Origin: Actinomycetota bacterium
GTDB lineage: Bacteria; Actinomycetota; Actinomycetes; Nanopelagicales; Nanopelagicaceae
Assembly (NCBI GenBank): GCA_009924185.1
Contig: RFSC01000049.1
Coordinates: 1-6,097, forward strand
Direction: 5' to 3'
Length of the DNA stretch: 6,097 nt
Shown piece after piece: positions 1 through 5,196 of this stretch. The translations under genes were made by a program, and so were the position numbers. The notes beneath the pieces are model-generated. The model searched no databases. It was given only the letters and a program-made list of their open reading frames with translations, and was not told where the DNA came from. Within the stretch, counting starts at the first letter, position 1; every line of letters begins with the position of its first letter.

Positions 1-43
1 ACATATGCTGATACCCCAAAGAGCAGACCTTTATTGAATTTGG

Positions 44-532
44 TCATCGATAATTTGTGAACTGAACTGCAAAATCCAGCTTGGCTCCCTTAATCAAGGC
101 AATTGCTTCCTGTAAATCATCACGGCTCTTGCTAGAAACTCGAAGCTCATCACCTTGAATCTGTGCCTTGACAGATTTCGGACCCTCATCCTTAAGGAGT
201 TTGGTGATTTTCTTAGCATTCTCTTGAGAGATGCCCTCTTTGATGGTGCAGAAAATTCGATAAACCTTGCCGCTCTGTGCCGGATCTGCGATATCAAGAT
301 GCTTCAAAGAGACATTTCTCTTAATCATCTTCTCCTTTAAGACATCCAAAGCGGCCTTAACCCGCTCCTCGGTCTCAGCCTCAACCAAGATCTTCTCACC
401 GGACATCTCGATCTTTACGCCGGTGTTCTTAAAATCAAATCGGGTAGCAACCTCACGAGCCGCTTGATTTAAAGCGTTATCCAGCTCCATACGGTCAACT
501 TTTGAGACGACATCAAAACTGCTATCTGCCAT
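44..532 (-). CDS. yajQ: YajQ family nucleotide/cyclic-di-GMP-binding protein
   Basis: The predicted protein has 162 residues, close to the family's usual length of about 163, so the gene looks complete. It begins MADSSFDVVSKVDRMELDNA and ends in DFAVQFTNYR, both hallmarks of YajQ (DUF520). Between them are the conserved stretches ATRFDFKNTG (about 30-39) and KIYR-like KVYR followed by TIKEGISQENAKKI (about 90-109). The family folds as two ferredoxin-like (RRM-like) halves. Some members bind cyclic di-GMP and act with transcription regulators; others were reported to bind nucleotides or tRNA. The ligand here cannot be decided from sequence. It is a soluble cytoplasmic protein with no signal peptide. 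The ATG at 532 has no Shine-Dalgarno sequence but sits 6 nt after a TACGGT hexamer, suggesting a leaderless mRNA. It is divergent from fda and ends 43 bases from the window edge, with no clear terminator visible. Confidence 0.93.
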   Translation of the reverse strand: MADSSFDVVSKVDRMELDNALNQAAREVATRFDFKNTGVKIEMSGEKILVEAETEERVKAALDVLKEKMIKRNVSLKHLDIADPAQSGKVYRIFCTIKEGISQENAKKITKLLKDEGPKSVKAQIQGDELRVSSKSRDDLQEAIALIKGAKLDFAVQFTNYR

Positions 533-538
533 GGGGCT

Positions 539-544
539 ACCGTA
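539..544 (-). promoter_or_regulatory. Candidate -10 element of a leaderless yajQ promoter
   Basis: Read on the minus strand this is TACGGT, a match to TANNNT, ending 6 nt before the yajQ ATG. That spacing would put the transcript's first base at the start codon. No purine-rich Shine-Dalgarno sequence lies between. No convincing -35 was found, which is common for actinobacterial promoters. This is a pattern match only. Confidence 0.45.
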
Positions 545-577
545 TCGCGAGGGTATTTTGAGCGAGAAATCCTTGGT

Positions 578-605
578 TTGAGCCGGCTATCCCACCTATT
601 AGAAT
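578..605 (+). promoter_or_regulatory. Candidate sigma-70-type promoter of fda
   Basis: TTGAGC (578-583) and TAGAAT (600-605) are separated by 16 bp. They match the -35 consensus at 4 of 6 positions and the -10 consensus at 5 of 6. A start of transcription near 612 would give a leader of about 70 nt before the aldolase ATG at 683. It lies in the 150-bp divergent region between yajQ and fda, and the two promoters point away from each other. Confidence 0.45.
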
Positions 606-644
606 TAGTGCACTCTCGCATTCAATGTCGCGTACGAGGTAAAT

Positions 645-656
645 AGAGAATTCTCT
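645..656. repeat. 12-bp perfect palindrome in the fda leader
   Basis: AGAGAATTCTCT equals its own reverse complement. It lies between the candidate fda promoter and the fda ribosome-binding site, ending 15 nt before AAGGAG. It could be an operator half-site pair or a small leader hairpin, but a 12-bp palindrome can also occur by chance. Confidence 0.4.
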
Positions 657-671
657 TTAGGCCGATGATTC

Positions 672-677
672 AAGGAG
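672..677 (+). promoter_or_regulatory. Ribosome-binding site that fixes the fda start
   Basis: AAGGAG is followed by 5 nt and the ATG at 683. This makes 683 the start rather than the in-frame ATG at 665, which lies upstream of this site and has no such sequence before it. The family also begins at this position: the well-known staphylococcal class I aldolase starts with a similar M-N-x-E-x-x-x-x-x-K segment. Confidence 0.8.
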
Positions 678-682
678 CTTTG

Positions 683-1571
683 ATGAATAACGAAATGTTT
701 CAGCAGATTAAATCTGGCAAAGGTTTTATTGCAGCCCTAGACCAGAGCGGCGGCAGCACACCAAAGGTTTTGGGACTTTACGGTGTTACCGAATCTGCAT
801 ACTCAAATGAAGCTGAAATGTTTGATCGCATGCATGAGATGCGTTCACGCCTAATCAAGTCACCCGTCTTCAATGGTGACCGTGTCATCGGCGCAATTCT
901 TTTTGAAATGACAATGGAGCGCACCATCGATGGCATTGGATCTGCAGAGTATCTATGGACCAAGAAGAAGGTTGTGCCATTCCTCAAGGTGGACAACGGT
1001 CTTGCTGATGAGGCAAATGATGTCCAACTAATGAAGCCAATCCCAGAGCTAGGCGCACGTATTGCTGCTGCGAACAAGCATGGAGTCTTCGGAACCAAGA
1101 TGCGCTCTGTAATTAATATGGCAAACCCAGTCGGTATTGATGCGGTTGTTAAGCAACAGTTTGAAATCGGTAAAGAAATTATCGCTGGCGGATTAGTTCC
1201 AATCATTGAGCCAGAGGTAAATATCAAGAGCCCACAAAAGGCAGAGGCTGAAGAGATTTTGAAGAAGCAGTTAATTGATTATGCAAATAGCTTGAATGGC
1301 GATCAAAACATCATGCTTAAGCTCTCACTTCCAACCAAAGCAAATCTTTACAAAGAGCTAGTTGATCACCCTCGTGTTGTCCGTGTTGTGGCGCTTTCTG
1401 GCGGATATTCACGCGGAAGATGCCAACAAGATGCTCTCAGAAAACACCGGAGTTATTGCTTCATTCTCACGCGCCCTTGCTGAGGGTCTAACCGCTCAAC
1501 AGAGCGATGCTGAGTTTGATGCGATGCTGGATTCAACAATTCAGAGCATCTACGACGCTTCAGTTAAGTAG
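683..1571 (+). pseudogene. fda: Class I fructose-bisphosphate aldolase, interrupted by a one-base frameshift
   Basis: The encoded enzyme would split fructose-1,6-bisphosphate into glyceraldehyde-3-phosphate and dihydroxyacetone phosphate through a Schiff base (glycolysis/gluconeogenesis, cytoplasm). From the ATG at 683 the frame gives 244 residues matching the bacterial class I family: GKGFIAALDQSGGSTPK (about 12-28), VVPFLKVDNGL (97-107), LVPIIEPEVNI (171-181), MLKLSLPT with the likely Schiff-base Lys at 213, and VVALSGGYSR (235-244). After the CGC codon at 1412-1414 an extra G (1415 or 1416) shifts the frame; the shifted frame stops at 1483 after 22 unrelated residues. Skipping that base restores EDANKML, IASFSRALAEGL and the family's usual end SIYDASVK, giving 295 residues against about 296 for the family. 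The downstream part is undamaged, so the insertion is either a sequencing/assembly error or a very recent mutation. A terminator follows directly. Confidence 0.88.
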
Positions 1572-1577
1572 TAATTT

Positions 1578-1613
1578 GGCGGCGCAAGGGTGAGTTGTTA
1601 CCCTTGCGCCGCC
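1578..1613 (+). terminator. Intrinsic hairpin terminator after fda
   Basis: A perfect 14-bp, GC-rich stem (arms 1578-1591 and 1600-1613, with GGCGGCGCAAGGGT as the left arm) encloses an 8-nt loop. It begins 6 nt after the fda stop codon. There is no U-tract; strong stems without one are commonly proposed as terminators in Actinobacteria. The stem is symmetrical, so it would also form on the other strand. The tRNA starts only 14 nt downstream. Confidence 0.75.
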
Positions 1614-1627
1614 GTATAAACAATCCT

Positions 1628-1709
1628 GGTGGGTTGCCCGAGCGGCCAATGGGAGCGGACTGTAAATCCGCCGGCTCTGCCTTCAGTGGTTCAAATCCAC
1701 TACCCACCA
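1628..1709 (+). tRNA. tRNA-Tyr (anticodon GTA)
   Basis: A full class II cloverleaf can be drawn. The acceptor stem GGTGGGT (1628-1634) pairs with ACCCACC (1702-1708). The D stem is CCC/GGG. The anticodon stem GCGGA (1655-1659) and TCCGC (1667-1671) hold loop CTGTAAA with anticodon GTA at 1662-1664. A variable arm with GGC/GCC and a T arm AGTGG/CCACT around TTCAAAT follow. The discriminator base is A (1709). The next bases are CAA, so CCA is not encoded and must be added by nucleotidyltransferase. A long variable arm and GTA anticodon identify bacterial tyrosine tRNA. Only 14 nt separate it from the hairpin upstream, so its own promoter is not obvious. Confidence 0.95.
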
Positions 1710-1724
1710 CAAGTAGTTCTAGTA

Positions 1725-1740
1725 GCTCTTAATTAAGAGC
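1725..1740. repeat. 16-bp perfect palindrome across the SIMPL-gene stop codon
   Basis: GCTCTTAATTAAGAGC is identical to its reverse complement. It covers the last three sense codons and the TAA of the minus-strand SIMPL gene and begins 15 nt after the tRNA. As RNA it folds on either strand into a 6-bp stem with an AAUU loop. Placed between two convergent genes, it may work as a weak two-way terminator or 3'-end stabiliser. No U-tract follows on either strand, so this role is inferred. Confidence 0.5.
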
Positions 1741-2451
1741 CCAACGCACGGTAATTGATACCGATAGCTCTTCCTCGCCTAGATCAATCTCTGGTGTTGC
1801 TCCATCCGCTGCCTTTGCAACACCAAGCATTGGGAAGTTGTAGGAAGGCGCGGAGTTCTCTTGTAGATAAACCACTTTACCTAAAGATGAGCCGAGCAAT
1901 TTTGCATAAGAAGCAGCGCGGGCTCTGGCATCTGCAACCGCAGCGGCACGGGCCTCTTCCATAGCAGCTGATCCTTTAGTTACAAAAGGAACGATTCCAT
2001 TTATCTGCACATTTTCATTTCCAGCATTGACTACTGATTCCACAACTTTTCCTGCGGTATCAGCTTTGCGGATTACGACGTTAAAGGATTGAGTTGCTCG
2101 ATAACCAACAATTACCGAACCCTTGTCTTGGGTGTAGTTGTACTCTGGAAAAACCGAAAGGTTTGAACTCTTAATGTCTTTGGCGGCAATTCCCTCTGCA
2201 CGTAGTGCGCTACGAACAGCGCTGGCGGTGCGTGAAGCGGTGGCTAGAGCATCAGCGCTCTTGGCTGCTAAAGCGGTGACACTTGGATAAAAACGAACGG
2301 CATCAGGAACTACCGACACCGAACCAACTCCGGTAACAGTTATATGACGTGAGGGCTCATTGGCTTGGGCCGGAGCAATACCTAAAGCTCCTACGCTCAA
2401 AATTGATACTAAAGCCAGTGCAATTGCGATGATTTTTCGGTTTTTTCTCAT
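1729..2451 (-). CDS. Secreted SIMPL domain (DUF541) protein
   Basis: The predicted protein has 240 residues. It opens with a signal peptide: basic MRKNRK, a hydrophobic core (about 7-26) and a likely cleavage site APAQA before Asn31. The rest is one SIMPL/DUF541 domain (about 35-239), recognised from ITVTGVGSVSVVPDAV (37-52), IKSSNLSVFPEYNY (93-106), GYRATQSFNVVIRK (116-129), the alanine-rich EEARAAAVADARARAASYAK (165-184) and the terminal beta strand VSITVRW. The family is widespread in bacterial envelopes (YggE is the Escherichia coli member) and its biochemical role is poorly known. The reading frame stays open 21 codons further upstream, but that extension would lie inside the divergent sua5 gene and would precede the signal peptide. 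The ATG at 2451 also sits 6 nt after a TATCTT hexamer, so the short start is preferred and a leaderless mRNA is likely. Confidence 0.88.
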   Translation of the reverse strand: MRKNRKIIAIALALVSILSVGALGIAPAQANEPSRHITVTGVGSVSVVPDAVRFYPSVTALAAKSADALATASRTASAVRSALRAEGIAAKDIKSSNLSVFPEYNYTQDKGSVIVGYRATQSFNVVIRKADTAGKVVESVVNAGNENVQINGIVPFVTKGSAAMEEARAAAVADARARAASYAKLLGSSLGKVVYLQENSAPSYNFPMLGVAKAADGATPEIDLGEEELSVSITVRWALN

Positions 2452-2456
2452 GCGCC

Positions 2457-2463
2457 TAAGATA
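2457..2463. promoter_or_regulatory. Overlapping divergent -10 elements (bidirectional leaderless promoter)
   Basis: The seven bases TAAGATA contain TAAGAT on the plus strand (2457-2462), which ends 7 nt before the sua5 GTG. They also contain TATCTT on the minus strand (2463-2458), which ends 6 nt before the SIMPL-gene ATG. Both fit TANNNT at the spacing expected if transcription starts on the first base of the start codon. The whole gap between the two start codons is 18 bp, so any -35 contacts would lie in the opposite gene. No strong -35 was seen on either side. Confidence 0.6.
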
Positions 2464-2469
2464 CCTGTT

Positions 2470-3435
2470 GTGGGTGCGATTATTTCTCAATGCTCGCTTA
2501 ATGTATTGCAACAAGCGGCTGAGAATCTCAAAACGGGAGGATTAGTTGCATTCCCGACAGAGACTGTTTATGGATTAGGTGTTGATGCAGAAAATGAATC
2601 TGCAATTGCACGTATGTATAAGGTAAAAAACCGTCCAGCAGATCACCCAGTAATAGTTCATGTCGCAGATTTAGATGGGGTTGATTATTGGGCTAAAGAG
2701 ATTCCAGATTATGCGATTGCTTTGATGCGAGATTACTGGCCTGGACCAATGACATTGTTATTGAAGCGCACAGAGCATGCCAAGGATTTTGTAACTGGAG
2801 GGCAAGAAATCGTTGGAATCCGCATGCCAGCGCACACAGTAGCGCTGAATCTTTTGCAGGAGTTTTCCAAGCAGGGTGGCCATGGATTAGCTGCACCAAG
2901 TGCAAATAGATATGGGGCTGTATCGCCAACTACCGCTAATGCGGTTGAGCAAGAGTTAAGTGAGTATCTAGAGACGCGGGATCAAATCTTGGATGGCGGC
3001 CCATCTCTGGTAGGAGTGGAATCAACCATTATTGATTGCACTAAGGAAAATCCTTCGATATTGCGTCCTGGTGCAATTACCGCAGAAATGGTGGAGCAAA
3101 GTACTGGAATCATTGTGGTTGAACCAGATGATAAAAAGGTAAGGGTATCTGGATCACACAAACAGCATTATTCGCCGCAGGCCAAGGTAGTGATTGATGG
3201 CGTAGCAAAACCTGGCGAGGCATTAATCGCGATGAGTGAAATCAAAACACCAGCCGATGTTGTGCGATTAGCAGCGCCGAAGAATTTAGAGGAGTACGCC
3301 CGAGTTTTGTACGCCGCACTTCGAGAGGCAGATAAACATGGAATTGCAACGATAAATATTGCGATGCCTGAGGGAGGCGGCTTGGCGGTTGCGATTAGAG
3401 ATCGCATTACCCGTGCAGCTGCCGTGAAGGAATAG
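2470..3435 (+). CDS. sua5: L-threonylcarbamoyladenylate synthase, long Sua5 type
   Basis: The product makes threonylcarbamoyl-AMP from threonine, bicarbonate and ATP, the first step of the t6A37 modification of tRNAs that read ANN codons (cytoplasm; TsaD with TsaB/TsaE completes it). The 321 residues hold an N-terminal YrdC/TsaC domain (about 8-205) and a C-terminal Sua5 domain (about 237-320). YrdC marks are PTETVYGLGVDA (29-40), KVKNRPADHPVIVHV (51-65), WPGPMTLLL (90-98), VGIRMP (115-120), APSANRYGAVSPT (142-154), VGVESTIID (181-189) and ILRPGAIT (197-204). The linker is SGSHKQHYSP (227-236), where the family usually has S-P-G-M-x-x-x-H-Y. It is thus the long TsaC2/YwlC form rather than short TsaC. 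The start is a GTG directly behind a -10-like hexamer, with no Shine-Dalgarno sequence. The cupin gene begins 16 nt after its stop. Confidence 0.94.
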   Translation: MGAIISQCSLNVLQQAAENLKTGGLVAFPTETVYGLGVDAENESAIARMYKVKNRPADHPVIVHVADLDGVDYWAKEIPDYAIALMRDYWPGPMTLLLKRTEHAKDFVTGGQEIVGIRMPAHTVALNLLQEFSKQGGHGLAAPSANRYGAVSPTTANAVEQELSEYLETRDQILDGGPSLVGVESTIIDCTKENPSILRPGAITAEMVEQSTGIIVVEPDDKKVRVSGSHKQHYSPQAKVVIDGVAKPGEALIAMSEIKTPADVVRLAAPKNLEEYARVLYAALREADKHGIATINIAMPEGGGLAVAIRDRITRAAAVKE

Positions 3436-3439
3436 GCAC

Positions 3440-3445
3440 TAGACT
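3440..3445 (+). promoter_or_regulatory. Candidate -10 element of a leaderless promoter for the cupin gene
   Basis: TAGACT fits TANNNT and ends 6 nt before the cupin ATG at 3452. It lies in the 16-nt gap after the sua5 stop. No Shine-Dalgarno sequence is present in the gap, so either this internal promoter makes a leaderless cupin mRNA or translation depends on coupling to sua5. No -35 was recognised. Confidence 0.45.
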
Positions 3446-3451
3446 CAAACC

Positions 3452-3793
3452 ATGTTAGAAAAATCAGAACGCCCTTGGGGTCGATATGAAGTTCTACAAG
3501 AAAGCCCAACCCATAAAGTTAAATGTATTTGGGTTAGTCCCGGAAAGCGTTTGTCTTACCAACGTCACGCCAAGCGGGCAGAGCACTGGTTCATCGTTGC
3601 TGGAACCGCAGAGGTCACCATTAATGGTGAGGTTTCAACAATGGGGCCAGGAGATTCAGTTGATTTTGGAATTGGGGTTCTGCATCGCATTCACAACGTA
3701 GGTCAGGATGATGTGATCTTTGTAGAGGTGCAGACGGGAACTTACTTTGGCGAAGATGATATCGAGCGCGTTGAGGATGACTTCGGTCGTTAA
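3452..3793 (+). CDS. Stand-alone cupin similar to the C-terminal domain of type II phosphomannose isomerase (ManC)
   Basis: This is a complete 113-residue single-domain cupin. It matches the isomerase half of ManC/type II phosphomannose isomerase in order: RPWGRYEVL (7-15), VSPGKRLSYQRHAKRAEHW (28-46), VAGTAEVTINGE (49-60), GPGDSVDFGIGVLHRIHN (65-82), FVEVQTGTYFGEDDI (90-104) and the closing EDDFGR. Likely metal ligands are Gln37, His39, Glu44 and His78. Full ManC proteins also carry an N-terminal mannose-1-phosphate guanylyltransferase of about 350 residues, which is absent here, and nothing next to it replaces it. It may interconvert mannose-6-phosphate and fructose-6-phosphate, but small cupins of this type are assigned by similarity only, so the substrate is uncertain. 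It follows sua5 by 16 nt and shares its last 4 bp with the convergent beta-glucosidase gene. Confidence 0.85.
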   Translation: MLEKSERPWGRYEVLQESPTHKVKCIWVSPGKRLSYQRHAKRAEHWFIVAGTAEVTINGEVSTMGPGDSVDFGIGVLHRIHNVGQDDVIFVEVQTGTYFGEDDIERVEDDFGR

Positions 3794-3802
3794 GAGTTTT
3801 TT
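3777..3802 (+). terminator. Possible weak terminator overlapping the cupin stop
   Basis: A 5-bp stem (3777-3781 with 3786-3790, including one G-U pair) closes a UUCG loop as C(UUCG)G, a very stable tetraloop. A run of six T follows at 3797-3802. The 6-nt gap between stem and T-run is unusual, and the stem also encodes the conserved DDFGR end, so it may be coincidence. No other terminator is visible between the convergent genes. Confidence 0.3.
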
Positions 3803-5091
3803 ATCCGCTCTCGGTAGTAATAGGCGCTAGATTTCGGAGTGCGCTTTTGAGTTTGATAATCAACATGTATTAAGCCAAAACGTTTTTCATATCCGTAAGC
3901 CCACTCAAAGTTATCAATCAAGCTCCAGGCAAAGTATCCGCTAATGGGAACCCCCTCAGCTTTGGCCTGAAACATGGCATCTAAGTGGCGCTCCAAATAA
4001 CTAACTCGATTTGGATCATCAACCTTGCCATCAACAACTTTGTCATCCCAAGCCGATCCATTTTCAGTAATGAAAAACTCTTTGATTCCATACTCTTTAT
4101 GCATATATTTCAATAACTTGGTAAAGGTTTCAGCATGAACCTCCCAACCCATACCGGTGCGCTCTACTCCAGGGGGGTTGATTACTTTGTATGGCAAAGG
4201 CTTGGCTTGTGCGTCATATTGCACAGTTTGTCGGAAGTAGTAATTAAGCCCCAGAAAATCTACCGGGCGAGAGATTATCTCCATATCTCCAGGGTGAATC
4301 GGAACCTCTTTGCCAAATGCTTCGACAATATCCTTCGGATAACTGGCTTTGAAGACTGGATCTGCAAACCAACGATTATCAAAACCATCGGCGTATTGAA
4401 TAGCCAATAAATCCTCTGCTGAATCACCCAATGCAATCGCTGGTGTGAAGTTAAGGGTTACTCCAACTTTGAAATCTGAAGACACCTGACGTAACGCATC
4501 AACCGCTAATCCATGACCGAGAAGTAAGTGATGTGATGCGTTGATACCGATTTGCAGATCTTTAATACCCGGTGCCATAACTCCATAGAGATGACCCAAC
4601 CAGGCGCTACAAAAAGGTTCATTAATTGTCACCCAGTTCTTAACTCGGTCACCAAACTTTTCTCCCATGGCATGGGCGTACTCTGCAAACCAATAGGCGC
4701 AATCCCGGTTGTTCCAGCCACCTTTGTCTTGTGCGGCTTGAGGTAGATCCCAGTGATACAGAGTTGGCCAAGGGGTTATGCCGCGCTCCAGAGCACCATC
4801 AATTAAGCGATCATAAAAATCTAAACCGGTTTTATTTAACGCACCCTTAGCGGTTGGAATTACCCGTGGCCAAGCGATTGAAAAATGATATGCATCAACA
4901 CCGAGCCATTTCATTAAATCCAAATCTTCTTCATAACGATGATAGTGATCGCAAGCAACATCGCCATTGTCGGCGTTAGCTACCGCTCCGGGGATTCGAG
5001 AGAAGGTGTCCCAGATTGATGGAGCGCGTCCGCCTTCATTGGCTGCACCTTCAATTTGATATGCAGAGGTCGAGACTCCCCAGGTAAACAT
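3790..5091 (-). CDS. Glycoside hydrolase family 1 beta-glucosidase
   Basis: The 433-residue protein is a single GH1 (beta/alpha)8 barrel and hydrolyses beta-linked glucosides or galactosides with retention of configuration. Visible marks are WGVSTSAYQIEGA (4-16, glycone-binding Gln12), FSIAWPRVIP (70-79), TLYHWDLPQA (110-119), TINEPF with acid/base Glu158, FLGLNYY (279-285), FITENG with nucleophile Glu343, and WSLIDNFEWAYGYEKRFGL (389-407). All catalytic residues are present. There is no signal peptide, so it should act in the cytoplasm on imported disaccharides or glucosides such as cellobiose. The protein starts only a few residues before the first barrel strand, slightly short for the family (about 440-480), but no better start is visible. 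A GGGG stretch 4 nt upstream of the ATG is a weak ribosome-binding site. It is divergent from the GNAT gene and converges on the cupin gene. No sugar transporter or regulator gene is adjacent. Confidence 0.95.
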   Translation of the reverse strand: MFTWGVSTSAYQIEGAANEGGRAPSIWDTFSRIPGAVANADNGDVACDHYHRYEEDLDLMKWLGVDAYHFSIAWPRVIPTAKGALNKTGLDFYDRLIDGALERGITPWPTLYHWDLPQAAQDKGGWNNRDCAYWFAEYAHAMGEKFGDRVKNWVTINEPFCSAWLGHLYGVMAPGIKDLQIGINASHHLLLGHGLAVDALRQVSSDFKVGVTLNFTPAIALGDSAEDLLAIQYADGFDNRWFADPVFKASYPKDIVEAFGKEVPIHPGDMEIISRPVDFLGLNYYFRQTVQYDAQAKPLPYKVINPPGVERTGMGWEVHAETFTKLLKYMHKEYGIKEFFITENGSAWDDKVVDGKVDDPNRVSYLERHLDAMFQAKAEGVPISGYFAWSLIDNFEWAYGYEKRFGLIHVDYQTQKRTPKSSAYYYRERIKNS

Positions 5092-5123
5092 ATTTCCCCA
5101 CTTCTAAGCGGTTAGCTATGGCA

Positions 5124-5153
5124 ATTGTAGAGCGGTAATCACTAAAGTGTCTG
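5124..5153 (-). promoter_or_regulatory. Candidate promoter of the beta-glucosidase gene
   Basis: On the minus strand CAGACA (5153-5148) and TACAAT (5129-5124) are 18 bp apart. They match the -35 consensus at 4 of 6 and the -10 consensus at 5 of 6. Transcription would start near 5117 and leave a short leader of about 26 nt that includes the GGGG motif. An inverted repeat CACTAAAGTG (5140-5149) overlaps the -35 side and would be a reasonable operator position. All of this is by eye. Confidence 0.4.
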
Positions 5154-5184
5154 CCATGTTCTTAGCAAATAAAGCCTGTAATTC

Positions 5185-5190
5185 TGAGGG
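5185..5190 (+). promoter_or_regulatory. Ribosome-binding site that decides the GNAT start
   Basis: TGAGGG ends 6 nt before the ATG at 5197 and directly abuts the in-frame ATG at 5191. Only 5197 has workable spacing, so the protein is taken to start MIIRPARKDE rather than two residues earlier. Confidence 0.65.
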
Positions 5191-5196
5191 ATGCTC

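Noticed and set aside
1..43. Possible RNA or terminator downstream of yajQ
   Set aside because: Only a 4-bp AAAG/CTTT pairing is visible, which is too weak to call.
608..646. Short leader peptide upstream of fda beginning with GTG at 608
   Set aside because: The 12-residue frame has no ribosome-binding site, starts upstream of the predicted transcript start and shows no run of regulatory codons.
665..682. Earlier aldolase start at the ATG at 665
   Set aside because: The AAGGAG ribosome-binding site lies downstream of it and fits the ATG at 683. Family members also begin at the later position.
778..1227. A 149-codon open frame antisense to fda
   Set aside because: It lies wholly inside the well-supported aldolase frame, has no recognisable domain and no ribosome-binding or leaderless signal. 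It is a shadow of codon use on the other strand.
1412..1420. Programmed +1 frameshift in the aldolase gene
   Set aside because: No slippery run, in-frame stop at the shift point or stimulatory site was recognised, and the aldolase family is not known to use recoding. A sequence error or recent mutation is simpler.
2452..2514. Longer N-terminus for the SIMPL protein, starting at 2514
   Set aside because: The extra 21 residues would precede a normal signal peptide and would be encoded inside sua5. The ATG at 2451 has promoter-type spacing.
3168..3509. A 113-codon antisense frame over the end of sua5 and the start of the cupin gene
   Set aside because: Both overlapped genes have clear family motifs across this region and the antisense product resembles nothing known.
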